Source of the DNA: Candidatus Cloacimonadota bacterium
GTDB lineage: Bacteria; Cloacimonadota; Cloacimonadia; Cloacimonadales; Cloacimonadaceae
Assembly (NCBI GenBank): GCA_020532515.1
Contig: JAJBAY010000017.1
Coordinates: 1-32,939, forward strand
Direction of reading: 5' to 3'
DNA length: 32,939 nt
Below the pieces are notes generated by a model, which did not search any database, was not told the origin of the DNA, and was given only the letters and a program-made list of their open reading frames with translations. Position 1 is the stretch's first letter, and each line of letters begins with the position of its first letter. Below, in pieces: positions 1 to 7,847 of the stretch. Position numbers and translations under genes: made by a program.

Positions 1-325
1 GGCCTTGAAAAGGAACACCAAGTCCCCTGCTTGTGCAGGCGAGACGCCTGCAATCCTCTGGCTGAAGTGCAGGCGGGCTGCTGGATTGGATGCGTCTCGC
101 GTCCAACAAGGCCAAAGGCCTTGAAAAGGAACACCAAGTCCCCTGCTTGTGCAGGCGAGACGCCTGCAATCCTCTGGCTGAAGTGCAGGCGGGCTGCTGG
201 ATTGGATGCGTCTCGCGTCCAACAAGGCCAAAGGCCTTGAAAAAGGGAAACCAGTTCCCCTGCTTGTGCAGGCGAGACGTCTGCAATCCTCTTGCTGAAA
301 GTGCAGGCGAGGTGCCAGCGATCCT
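1..325. repeat. 116-bp tandem repeat, about 2.8 copies, rich in nested palindromes
   Basis: Two identical 116-bp units (1-116, 117-232) are followed by a diverged partial third (233 to about 325); the array probably continues left of the window. Each unit contains CCTGC-ttgt-GCAGG overlapping GCAGGCG-aga-CGCCTGC, so the two hairpins are mutually exclusive. A further pair GCGAGACGC / GCGTCTCGC spans most of the unit. Unit junctions form CAAGGCC-aaa-GGCCTTG (107-123 and 223-239). It lies just downstream of the minus-strand ligase gene, so transcripts of that gene would run into these hairpins, which may act in termination or mRNA 3'-end protection. The short ORFs across it are a by-product of the repeat. 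Confidence 0.93.
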
Positions 326-2015
326 ATTGATAGAGAAAACGTTTGATCTTCTGGGTGGGCGTCTTTTCAAAGGGCTCCTTTTGTTCGACGATCTTGTGCA
401 CCTTGGAAAATGATGCCACATTGGCATTCAGCTCTGTACGCAAATCCAGCAGATGTTTTTCGATAAACTTCTCGGTCTGATTCATGCCCATTTTGCTGGT
501 ATTGTACAGGTCATCTAACATCTCATAATTCAAGAAGACCCGCGCTACTATGTGTCCTCCACTTTCATAAACCATGGATTCCAGCACTGTTTCTGCTTCA
601 TTAAGCTTGGCTTCCACCTCTTCGGCATAGATATTGTCGCCGTTGGGGCCGATGATCACGTTTTTGATCCTGCCTTTGATGTACAGGTAGTTCTTTTTTG
701 TGAGCACGCCCAAGTCTCCGGTCTTGAAAAAACCGTCTTTGGTAAAGGCTTCATCGGTACGCTCTTTATCCTTGTAATAGCCCGACATCACGGTGGGACC
801 CTTGACCTGGATCTCGCCAACCCCGGTTTTGGGATCAGGATTTGCGATGCGTACATCCAGTTCCGGCAAGATCACGCCGGTGGAACGGAATTTCACCGCG
901 GCAGGTCCGCTGCCAGCGATCAGAGGGGAGGTTTCGGTGAGTCCATAACCGATGGCATAAGGGAATCCGGCTTCATTGAGAAAACGTTCCACATCGTGTG
1001 AAAGCAGAGCGCCACCGATGCCAAAGAAGTGTATGCACCCGCCAAAGGTCTTCATCAGTTTCTTACCCGCCACCTTGTGTAAAGCATTGTGTATAAAGGG
1101 GAGTTTGTAGAGCTCGCGCATGAGCAGATTCTTGGTGAGCTGAGGATAGATCTGCAATTTGAAGATCTTTTCGATAATCAGCGGCACAGTGAGGATCATG
1201 GTGGGTTTGATCTTCTGCATGGCAGGCACCAAAATCCTGGCCGTGGGCGGTTTGTCCAAATAGTACACACAGGCACCGGTCATCATGGGAATCAAAAAGC
1301 CCAGGGTGAATTCATAGGTATGGGAGAGCGGTAAGACCGAAATCAGACGGTCATTTTCATCCACAGGCTGGATGTGCAGCGTGATCCAGGCATCTTTGAC
1401 CAGGTTTTTGTGCGAAAGCATCACACCCTTTGAACTGCCGGTGGTGCCCGAAGTATAGATAATGGCTGCCAGGTCGTTTTCTTCTGGCTCATTGTAGGCA
1501 ATCCCCATGGCGTCCATAGCTTTGGCGCGCATACGCTTGAAGGCAGCCTTGCCATCACGAATAAAATCTGCCAGTTTGTCTTTGGGAAGATTGGCCTGTA
1601 TTTCATGCAGGGTATCCAGGTTGAACATCAGCGGGAAAGGATCAAGATCGCTATAACCCACCTTATCGTATTGCGCCTCAGACACAAAGACAGCCTTGGC
1701 TGCGCTGTGCCGGATAATCTGCAGGATTTCATTCACGTGGAAGTCCACCAAAATCGGCACCCCAACTGCACCCATGGTGGTGATAGCCAGATAGGCCACT
1801 CCCCAATTCGGCATGTTTTGAGATAGAATCGCCACTTTATCGCCCTTTTGGATGCCGTGATCATGCAGCATGGCTTGCACCTGCTTGATCCGCACATCCA
1901 GCTCGGCATAGGTCATGGGGCTTTCATCCACCATCGATAGCGCAGGGCGGTTTGGAAACTTGGCAATAGTAGTATCCAGCATGGCTTTTAACGTGTAAGT
2001 TTTTATTTCAATCAT
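324..2015 (-). CDS. AMP-dependent acyl-CoA synthetase / long-chain fatty acid ligase
   Basis: A 563-aa adenylate-forming enzyme expected to activate a carboxylic acid, probably a fatty acid, with ATP to an acyl-adenylate and then to acyl-CoA (or acyl-ACP). The family motifs are all visible: the P-loop YTSGTTGSSKG at residues 187-197, GYGLTETSP at 356-364, TGDLG at 432-436, the hinge region KGRIKNVIIGPNG near 447-459, and the C-terminal catalytic-lysine context TPTQKIKR with K556. The length is typical of FadD-like ligases. The ATG at 2015 is supported by a GAGGAGA Shine-Dalgarno sequence 4-5 nt upstream. No signal peptide or membrane segment is obvious, so it is probably cytoplasmic or peripheral. 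It lies 55 bp downstream of the flavoprotein gene on the same strand and may have its own promoter. Exact substrate chain length cannot be read from sequence. Confidence 0.93.
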   Translation of the reverse strand: MIEIKTYTLKAMLDTTIAKFPNRPALSMVDESPMTYAELDVRIKQVQAMLHDHGIQKGDKVAILSQNMPNWGVAYLAITTMGAVGVPILVDFHVNEILQIIRHSAAKAVFVSEAQYDKVGYSDLDPFPLMFNLDTLHEIQANLPKDKLADFIRDGKAAFKRMRAKAMDAMGIAYNEPEENDLAAIIYTSGTTGSSKGVMLSHKNLVKDAWITLHIQPVDENDRLISVLPLSHTYEFTLGFLIPMMTGACVYYLDKPPTARILVPAMQKIKPTMILTVPLIIEKIFKLQIYPQLTKNLLMRELYKLPFIHNALHKVAGKKLMKTFGGCIHFFGIGGALLSHDVERFLNEAGFPYAIGYGLTETSPLIAGSGPAAVKFRSTGVILPELDVRIANPDPKTGVGEIQVKGPTVMSGYYKDKERTDEAFTKDGFFKTGDLGVLTKKNYLYIKGRIKNVIIGPNGDNIYAEEVEAKLNEAETVLESMVYESGGHIVARVFLNYEMLDDLYNTSKMGMNQTEKFIEKHLLDLRTELNANVASFSKVHKIVEQKEPFEKTPTQKIKRFLYQ

Positions 2016-2046
2016 AATCTCTCCTCAAGATCCCATATGTATTTAC

Positions 2047-2074
2047 AATATAATCAATATCTTAAATAAATCAA
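2047..2074 (-). promoter_or_regulatory. Candidate sigma70-type promoter for the acyl-CoA ligase gene
   Basis: On the minus strand TTGATT (2069-2074) and TATATT (2047-2052) are separated by 16 bp within the 55-bp AT-rich gap before the ligase ATG. The -35 overlaps the stop codon of the upstream flavoprotein gene. Predicted transcription would begin near 2040, giving a 5' leader of about 25 nt that contains the GAGGAGA ribosome-binding site. Identified by consensus match only. Confidence 0.4.
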
Positions 2075-3243
2075 ATGTCATTCAGTGCCGAAAGAGCGGC
2101 CAGATAGCCTGTGCTGACCGCCATCTGGATACTAAATCCACCAGTGGGAAGGGAATACGCCAAGCTTTCTCCGGCAAAATACAGGCCGGGAGTAAATCTC
2201 GACTGCATGCTCTTGGCCACTACTTCATTTAGCTGAATCCCGCCAAAATCAGACATGGCGCTGGCAAGGCTTTCTATATCGCGAATGATGAATTCCGCAC
2301 CGGTCAGAAAGGCCCGGAGGTTTTTACGATGGGCAGCTTTAAAGTGCGCCGCTAAAGCATCTTTGGGGATTTGCAGTTTCAGCAGAATCGCCTCACAAAG
2401 GCTCTTGGGCAAAGCCAGCATTTGCAGGATGCTGACGATCTGCTTTTTCGGGTAGCTTTGCAAAAGATCGAATAACCGATCCTGGCCATCGAAGACCAAG
2501 CGAATCGTTTGCCCGGGCTGCATTCTGCGGGAATTATCCAGAATCAAAGGGCCGCTCAGGCCCTGATGAGTAAAGAGCAGATCTCCGCTAAAGCGGTCTT
2601 TGCCGATGATCAGCGTGCTTTGGGGCAGTGATATTCCGGCGCAGGTATCAAAAGGAGGGTAATCCCGGATGCGTATTGAGGCCAAAGCAGGAACCGGTGC
2701 CAGGACCTGGTGCCCCAGCTTCTGGGCAATCCTGTAGGAAAAGCCATCACTACCGGTTTCGGGCCAAGCCGCTCCACCTGAGGCCAGGATCAGCTTTTCT
2801 GCTTGGATGGTGGCATTGCCCACTTTGAGCAAGAAACCTGTGCCCTGGGGGCTAATATCTTGCACTTTGGAGCTGTAGTTTATCTTGGTCCCTCTTTTTT
2901 GCACCAGATTCACCAGCGTGTCACGCACATCGGCAGATTTCATGCTCTGGGGAAAGACCTTGCCATCATCACGAGCAAAAACAGGGCAGGAGTTTTCCTC
3001 TAAGAGCTGCATGAAAGCTGCATTATCAAATGCATAAAAAGCGGGTTTCAACCAGGTGCGGAACTCTCCCAAAGCAGAGAGAAATTCAGCTTTGGTCAGG
3101 GCATTTGCGAAGTTGCACTGTCCGCTGCCCGAAAGCAGCAGTTTCTTGCCACAAAAGGCATTGCGCTCGAAGATCTGCGCAGCTTTGCCACAGGCAAGAG
3201 CAGCTCCCAAAGCCGCAGGTCCGCCTCCCACGATCGCAATCAC
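2071..3243 (-). CDS. BaiN/HI0933-family FAD-dependent oxidoreductase
   Basis: A 390-aa flavoprotein of the HI0933/BaiN (aminoacetone oxidase-like, often annotated NAD(P)/FAD-dependent oxidoreductase) family. The N-terminal dinucleotide fold reads IVGGGPAALGAALA (residues 4-17). It is followed by the family signature GKKLLLSGSGQCNFAN near residues 32-47, where many members have RCN instead of QCN. The C-terminal FAD-binding segment PGLYFAGESLAYSLPTGGFS near residues 349-368 matches the usual PGLYFAGE...PTGG pattern. The start is the GTG at 3241-3243, which puts the first beta strand at the very N-terminus as in relatives; the ribosome-binding site is weak (GAAAG). The natural substrate of the family is largely unknown. 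It is followed 55 bp later by the acyl-CoA ligase on the same strand; a functional link is not evident. Confidence 0.9.
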   Translation of the reverse strand: MIAIVGGGPAALGAALACGKAAQIFERNAFCGKKLLLSGSGQCNFANALTKAEFLSALGEFRTWLKPAFYAFDNAAFMQLLEENSCPVFARDDGKVFPQSMKSADVRDTLVNLVQKRGTKINYSSKVQDISPQGTGFLLKVGNATIQAEKLILASGGAAWPETGSDGFSYRIAQKLGHQVLAPVPALASIRIRDYPPFDTCAGISLPQSTLIIGKDRFSGDLLFTHQGLSGPLILDNSRRMQPGQTIRLVFDGQDRLFDLLQSYPKKQIVSILQMLALPKSLCEAILLKLQIPKDALAAHFKAAHRKNLRAFLTGAEFIIRDIESLASAMSDFGGIQLNEVVAKSMQSRFTPGLYFAGESLAYSLPTGGFSIQMAVSTGYLAALSALNDI

Positions 3244-3526
3244 TGCTTTCTGCCAGTTGGGGACAGCTTAAGTTTTAAAAACAGCACATTAATCGGGGCT
3301 CGAAGCCGTGGCATGCCACTATTCAGCTTATCTTTACTAATTGCTCTTTCGTATTTCCAGCTCATAAAATTCATAGGGTTTCAACTTAGTTTAGCCTCGG
3401 GTTTTTGTCAAGATCGATAAAAAGCGAATCCTGCTTGACAAAAAATCACCTAATTTTTCGCTAAGAAATAGCTAATCGGTAGATGCTGGTTAAGCTATCT
3501 AAGAAAAGAACAAGAATGAGGAACAG

Positions 3527-4300
3527 ATGAAACTTAAGCTATGGAGTTGGAATGTAAACGGCCTGCGGGCGGTGCTAAAGAAAGATTTTATCAAGACAAT
3601 CAAGGAATCAGGGGCCGATATCATCGGTCTGCAGGAAACCAAGCTGCAAAATCATCAGATACCCGAGGAAATTCAGGAATTAGACGAATATCATCTCTAT
3701 TGGTCTCACGCTGAGCGCAAGGGTTACTCCGGAACTGCTCTGCTCAGCCAGATCAAGCCACTGCACTTTGAGGACACTTTTGGGGTAGAAGAATTTGACA
3801 ACGAAGGCCGCATAAACATTGCTGAATATGAGGACTTTATCTTCTTCAACATCTATTTCCCCAATGGCCAGAGCGGCGATGCGCGGCTGGAATACAAGCT
3901 CAGGTTTTATGACAAAGCCCTTGAAATCATGCAAGAAAAGCGCAAGACGGGAAAGATGGTTTTGGTGGCTGGAGATTACAATACCGCCCATAAAGCAATT
4001 GACCTGGCCAATCCCAAGGCCAATGAAAAGACCTCCGGCTTTTTACCCATAGAACGGGCTTGGATCGATAAAATAGTAGAACTGGGCTGGGTGGATACCT
4101 TCCGGGATTTTGACCTTTCGCCAGAGCAATACTCCTGGTGGAGCTATAGAACCAATGCCCGGCCGCGGAATGTGGGCTGGAGAATCGATTATTTCTTTGT
4201 GGATAAAGAGCATCGGAATCAGATCATCGATGCTGGCATCCGTCAGGACGTGATGGGTTCAGATCACTGCCCTGTCTTTGTAGAGCTTAGTTTGCCTTAA
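3527..4300 (+). CDS. xth: Exodeoxyribonuclease III (AP endonuclease)
   Basis: A 257-aa member of the exonuclease III / APE1 family, acting in base-excision repair by cutting 5' of abasic sites and removing 3' blocks or nucleotides. Family motifs are complete: WNVNGLRA (8-15), QETK with metal ligand E37, GDYN with D150 and N152, WSYR and the RPRNVGWRIDY segment, and the terminal SDHCP with D246/H247. E. coli Xth is 268 aa, so this is full length. The ATG at 3527 follows GAGGA with about 5 nt spacing. The 283-bp upstream gap has a TTGACA at 3435-3440 but no convincing -10 at normal spacing, so no promoter is called. The 3' end overlaps the convergent CAP-domain gene by 14 bp, with no terminator between them. 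Confidence 0.96.
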   Translation: MKLKLWSWNVNGLRAVLKKDFIKTIKESGADIIGLQETKLQNHQIPEEIQELDEYHLYWSHAERKGYSGTALLSQIKPLHFEDTFGVEEFDNEGRINIAEYEDFIFFNIYFPNGQSGDARLEYKLRFYDKALEIMQEKRKTGKMVLVAGDYNTAHKAIDLANPKANEKTSGFLPIERAWIDKIVELGWVDTFRDFDLSPEQYSWWSYRTNARPRNVGWRIDYFFVDKEHRNQIIDAGIRQDVMGSDHCPVFVELSLP

Positions 4301-5078
4301 GTACGAGCCCCTCGGGAAAGTAGCCACCATCAAAGCCGAAACAGATCTTGTAATCCCCTTTTCCGGCTGCGAAAGGGACGATAACGTCAAATTCAGATTT
4401 AGAGACCCACTCAATCTGGAGTGGCTGCACACCGACCATTACATGCTCTTCAGAAATCTGGTATAGTTTAGTTGGGTCTGGATAGATCAATGTGCCAGCC
4501 AGGCGATTCTGTTGATTTGGTGACAGATACTGAAAGCTGATGCGGTACATTTTGCCGTCTTGCAGACCTTGGGGCATGTCTGTTTTGATTTTGGCCAAAG
4601 AGGTGGTAAAGTTCTGCGTGGCATACATGACGTCTCTGTTTAGGGCGATCCCCACGCCCAGATGGGTGTAGTCCGGATTCAGGATATTACTTCTGTGTTC
4701 GGGAGAATTCATCCATCCATTCACCAAATCCTGAGGGGCAAAGGCGCCAGCGCTATTACGGAATCTGCCGATATTTTCGCCGATACTGGATATCACCAAC
4801 GTGGGATAGAGCTTTTTTTGTCTGCCGGATACTTCATCGCCTTGAGGATCGCGATGAGCAAAGAAGTTATTCTTCTGCATATTCAGGGAATGGTAACGTG
4901 CCAGTTCTACCAAGCCAGGTTCGTAGGCCAGTGGCTTTAGAGAATGCCGTGTTCTTTCTATATTGGTAAGCCGCCAAACTTCTTTTTCAAAGTTTTCGAT
5001 GCTCATGGTCTTGTTCTTTGCTGGTAAAGCGCTCAAGGTGAGAGCTAAGGCTAAGAGGATTAAAAGCCATTTCTTCAT
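4287..5078 (-). CDS. Secreted CAP-domain (SCP/PR1, YkwD-like) protein
   Basis: A 263-aa exported protein. Residues 1-20 form a signal peptide (basic MKK, then a Leu/Ala-rich core ending near SALPA). Residues about 30-165 are a CAP domain, with the typical N-terminal NIERTRHSLKPL, the histidine of YHSLNM, FAHRDPQG, GENIGR, and the second conserved block WMNSPEHRSNILNPDYTHLG. Bacterial CAP proteins are usually extracytoplasmic; their activity is mostly unknown. Residues 165-263 form a beta-rich extension without a family I recognise. AAGGAG lies about 8 nt before the ATG at 5078. It is the second gene of a minus-strand pair, 16 bp after the DUF5683-like gene, so probably co-transcribed. It overlaps xth tail to tail. 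Confidence 0.9.
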   Translation of the reverse strand: MKKWLLILLALALTLSALPAKNKTMSIENFEKEVWRLTNIERTRHSLKPLAYEPGLVELARYHSLNMQKNNFFAHRDPQGDEVSGRQKKLYPTLVISSIGENIGRFRNSAGAFAPQDLVNGWMNSPEHRSNILNPDYTHLGVGIALNRDVMYATQNFTTSLAKIKTDMPQGLQDGKMYRISFQYLSPNQQNRLAGTLIYPDPTKLYQISEEHVMVGVQPLQIEWVSKSEFDVIVPFAAGKGDYKICFGFDGGYFPEGLVLKAN

Positions 5079-5094
5079 TAAGGGTCTCCTTTGT

Positions 5095-5529
5095 TTAGAA
5101 AGTGAATTGCAAAGCTATTGTTTCATCTTCAAAGCGAAGCCGTAGCTTGGTTTTTTGGGATTCAAAATCGGCCAGATGCGCATCCACATAGGCATCCAAC
5201 ACACTCAGTGCAGCGGTAATTCCAATCCACCAGATGTCGCTGGTACGCTTGTCTTTTTGTTCATCGGCACGCTGTCGGTAATGCTGTGTGAGATAGAGAT
5301 CGTTGCTGGAGGATGCCTTAGATTTATAATCTTCCATTTTTGAATCATGATACAGGGCAGTGCCGATAAGATAAGATTGCAAGCCGATCACTACCGATGC
5401 CTTTACATAGGCATGGTTGTAGATCTGTCCTCCGCCTGGAATAAAAGCAGAGCATAGCATGGCATGAGTGGGATTCACAGCGCAAAGAGCTGTCAACCAA
5501 AGCAAGGGTATTATCATCAATCTTTTCAA
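5095..5529 (-). CDS. Small DUF5683-like predicted membrane/exported protein
   Basis: A 144-aa protein with an N-terminal signal or anchor (residues 1-22), then SAFIPGGGQIYNHAYVKAS, a motif typical of DUF5683-type proteins (S-x-x-PG-x-GQ-x-YN). A central charged stretch follows, then a second hydrophobic segment WWIGITAALSVLDAYVDAHL, also characteristic of that family. The function of the family is unknown. The start is chosen as TTG at 5529 because GAGG lies 7 nt upstream, whereas the next in-frame ATG (5517) is too far from it. It is the first gene of a two-gene unit with the CAP protein, 16 bp upstream of it. Confidence 0.75.
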   Translation of the reverse strand: MKRLMIIPLLWLTALCAVNPTHAMLCSAFIPGGGQIYNHAYVKASVVIGLQSYLIGTALYHDSKMEDYKSKASSSNDLYLTQHYRQRADEQKDKRTSDIWWIGITAALSVLDAYVDAHLADFESQKTKLRLRFEDETIALQFTF

Positions 5530-5697
5530 TTATCTGCCTCAATTTGAATTTGTGTCAATGTGCTAAATGTCTGAATGGTGTCAAGCAAAAATAAAGTAGG
5601 CATTGCCCATTTGCTGATTATTGATAGTGCTCAGGCCTATTGGATTCGACAAATTGACTGGATATAAGAGGTTTCGGAAGTTTGCAATAATGAGCGC

Positions 5698-5929
5698 CTA
5701 AAATACTTCACGGGCGTTGATAATAAAATTACCAGAGTCTTTGCCGAATCCTATGTACGCCCTCAGATTCAGACTCTGCTTCGCTGATCTCATACTTGAA
5801 AAAGCTGAAGGCACCTATCATTATCTTCGTCTCGGAAGAATAAGCCAGATAAGGATATGCCGTGAAATTTGTCTGGGCTAAGAGCAGCGTACAAGGCATG
5901 AGCAGCTAAATGAGAAGGTATCTTTTCAT
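5698..5929 (-). pseudogene. Decayed outer-membrane/exported protein gene, 5' remnant
   Basis: An ATG at 5929 with AGGAAA 7 nt upstream opens MKRYLLI, then a TAG stop, then the same frame continues LLMPCTLLLAQTNFTAYP (a normal signal-peptide ending) and YLAYSSETKIMIGAFSFF, which resembles the start of a surface-antigen-type beta-barrel. About 55 codons later the frame breaks at a GGG run; one base less restores AYIGFGKDSGNFIINA before a TAG at 5698-5700. An in-frame stop inside a signal peptide plus a frameshift is best read as a dying gene. The rest of the gene towards 5580 is not recognisable. The beta-barrel assignment rests on pattern only. Confidence 0.45.
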
Positions 5930-5994
5930 ATCTATTTCCTGTTGATTATTATTTGTATATTCAGATAATAGTCTATTCTGCGTTTCAGCCTAAA

Positions 5995-6132
5995 ATGAAT
6001 TTTACTTTACAAAATCCCCAGGCTTTGATTATTGGTTTTCTACTTTTTGTACTTGCTTTTGGTGCTTTCGCTATATCTTATCATACACAGATATGGCATA
6101 GGCCTGAGTATTTTTATTTTTACAATCAGTAA
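5995..6132 (+). CDS. Possible 45-aa membrane peptide or gene fragment
   Basis: An ORF of 45 codons starting MNFTLQNPQALIIGFLLFVL with one clear transmembrane stretch, ending in TAA 26 bp before the HtrA-like ATG. No ribosome-binding site is visible. The N-P-x-A-L-x-x-G pattern followed by a membrane helix resembles the N-terminus of BatA-type membrane proteins, so it may be a leftover of such a gene. The rest of the 629-bp gap (5530-6158) holds only the remnant described at 5698-5929. Confidence 0.2.
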   Translation: MNFTLQNPQALIIGFLLFVLAFGAFAISYHTQIWHRPEYFYFYNQ

Positions 6133-6158
6133 AAGATATTTATATAGAGGAGATAAGA

Positions 6159-7619
6159 ATGAAAGTAGTAAAAAGTCTCGTAATATTACTGATGCTAATC
6201 AGTTTCAGCAGTTGTGCACAGGCCAAAGGCGGCATGTTGATGGCCGATGGGCAAAGCCCCGTAGTCAAGATAGTTCGCGATGTGCGTGAGGCCGTAGTGC
6301 AGATCAAGGTGGAAGCCACCGTGAATGTAAAAACAAATCGCAATCCTTTTTTTGATGACGATTTTTTCAAGTTCTTCTTCCCCTCTCCCCAGCAGCAGAG
6401 GCCTGTAAGCTCGATGGGAAGCGGATTCATCTATGAATACCATCCATCCACCCGGGAAGCCTTTATCATGACCAACAACCATGTGGCAGAGCGCGGACAG
6501 GAAGGCAAGATCACCGTAACCATGGCAGACAAAAAGACCTATATTGCCACCGTGGTGGGGCTGGACTCCAATACCGACGTAGCCGTGATCAAAATCAAGA
6601 TTGATGAAAAAGATACGATAACCGTAGCGCCTCTGGGGGATTCTTCCACTTTGGAAATCGGAGAATGGGCCATCGCCATCGGAAATCCCTTTGCCGAAGG
6701 TCTGGATCGCACTGTGACCCTGGGTGTGGTTTCCGCTCTGGGTAGATACGACATCATTCAGGGAGCGAACTCCCCGCTTTATCAGGATTTTATCCAAACA
6801 GACGCGGCTATCAATCCTGGCAATAGCGGTGGGCCACTACTCAATATTGACGGTCAGGTAATCGGCATCAATACAGCGATAGCCAGCACCAGCGGAGGTA
6901 ATATCGGCATCGGTTTTGCCATTCCCATCAATCTGGCAAAGCGGGTGGTGGATGACCTTGTGGCCAATGGCAAAGTGCAACGTGCCTACATCGGGATTCT
7001 GCCCCAGGAAATCACTCCAGATCTGGTGGAAGCCTTTCATCTGGCAGAAGTATCCGGAGTCTTGATCGCCAAAGTAGAAACAGATAGTCCCGCGGAAACC
7101 GCCGGGTTCAAAACCGGTGATGTAATCCTGGAAATCGATGGTGAAAAAGTAAGCAATGTGGCCAGATTCCGGATCGCTATCGCTACCGCCAAGATCGGCA
7201 GCAAGATTCCCATCAAAATCCTGAGGGATGACAAAGAGAAAGTCATCCAGATCAAACTGGAAGCTTTCCCTGAAGACAGCGTCGCCACCACAAAAGAGAA
7301 CGGAACCCAAACTAACGTTTCCACAGGTTTCGGCGTGGATGATATTGATAGCCCGATAGCCAAGCGCCTGAGCATCAATTCTGACAAAGGAGTGGTAGTA
7401 AGCTCTGTGGAGCCAAACACCCCCGCCTCCAGAGCAGGATTGGAGGTTGGCTTTATCATCCTCGAAGTCGATGGCACCCCCGTAAATACCGTTAGTGAAT
7501 TCCGCACTGTACTGGCAGAGGCCAAGCAGCGTATGGAAAAAGACAAGCGCAATATTATCCGCATCTACGTGCTGGATCGCAATCAGGTTCCTCAATTCAG
7601 GGTCCTGCGCTTTGAATAG
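6159..7619 (+). CDS. HtrA/DegQ-type periplasmic serine protease with two PDZ domains
   Basis: A 486-aa envelope quality-control protease. A signal peptide (1-22) contains FSSC, so lipidation at C19 is possible but the lipobox is imperfect. The trypsin-like domain carries the complete triad H108 (TNNHVAE), D140 (NTDVAV) and S223 (GNSGGPLL). PDZ1 lies at about 275-370 and PDZ2 at about 390-480, as in DegP/DegQ. A Phe-rich insert (FFDDDFFKFFFP) in the N-terminal loop fits the family's LA-type loop before the protease core. The ATG at 6159 has a strong GAGGAG 7 nt upstream. A strong intrinsic terminator follows immediately, so this is a single-gene unit. The upstream region includes TTTACA and TATATA at 16-bp spacing, but so close to the ATG that they cannot be the main promoter. 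Confidence 0.95.
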   Translation: MKVVKSLVILLMLISFSSCAQAKGGMLMADGQSPVVKIVRDVREAVVQIKVEATVNVKTNRNPFFDDDFFKFFFPSPQQQRPVSSMGSGFIYEYHPSTREAFIMTNNHVAERGQEGKITVTMADKKTYIATVVGLDSNTDVAVIKIKIDEKDTITVAPLGDSSTLEIGEWAIAIGNPFAEGLDRTVTLGVVSALGRYDIIQGANSPLYQDFIQTDAAINPGNSGGPLLNIDGQVIGINTAIASTSGGNIGIGFAIPINLAKRVVDDLVANGKVQRAYIGILPQEITPDLVEAFHLAEVSGVLIAKVETDSPAETAGFKTGDVILEIDGEKVSNVARFRIAIATAKIGSKIPIKILRDDKEKVIQIKLEAFPEDSVATTKENGTQTNVSTGFGVDDIDSPIAKRLSINSDKGVVVSSVEPNTPASRAGLEVGFIILEVDGTPVNTVSEFRTVLAEAKQRMEKDKRNIIRIYVLDRNQVPQFRVLRFE

Positions 7620-7642
7620 TTAAGATCAAATCATTGGCAAAT

Positions 7643-7679
7643 AAAGCTGGATGCTGCGAGCTATCCAGCTTTTCTTTTT
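7643..7679 (+). terminator. Intrinsic terminator after the HtrA-like gene
   Basis: A perfect 10-bp stem, AAAGCTGGAT (7643-7652) and ATCCAGCTTT (7663-7672), with a 10-nt loop, followed by a T-rich tract (7671-7679). It lies 24 bp after the stop codon. Confidence 0.9.
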
Positions 7680-7711
7680 GTCTGATTAGCCTACCCTAGC
7701 TCCTTGGATGT

Positions 7712-7744
7712 CGTGGAGATGCCGTGGAGATAACGTGGAAAATA
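7712..7744. repeat. Three tandem 11-bp repeats upstream of recG
   Basis: CGTGGAGATGC (7712), CGTGGAGATAA (7723) and CGTGGAAAATA (7734) repeat at exactly 11-bp spacing, about one helical turn. They sit between the upstream terminator and the recG start, about 105-135 bp before it, and could be a phased protein-binding site. No -35/-10 pair is convincing nearby. Confidence 0.6.
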
Positions 7745-7847
7745 TCCTCCTATCTGCAGGTCATATCTACCATAGCTTATGCAGGAAGAAGGAAGACCTG
7801 AGCATTAACAAAGTTGACAAAATCCTGAGCTTTCACATCTTTGGTTT

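Noticed and set aside
1-325. CRISPR array
   Set aside because: Units are 116 bp, adjacent, identical throughout and internally palindromic; no short repeats separated by unique spacers.
6032-6289. 85-codon frame overlapping the HtrA start
   Set aside because: It overlaps the HtrA signal peptide in another frame and lacks a ribosome-binding site.
6837-7595. 252-codon antisense open frame within the HtrA gene
   Set aside because: Opposite conserved protease and PDZ sequence; no motifs of its own.
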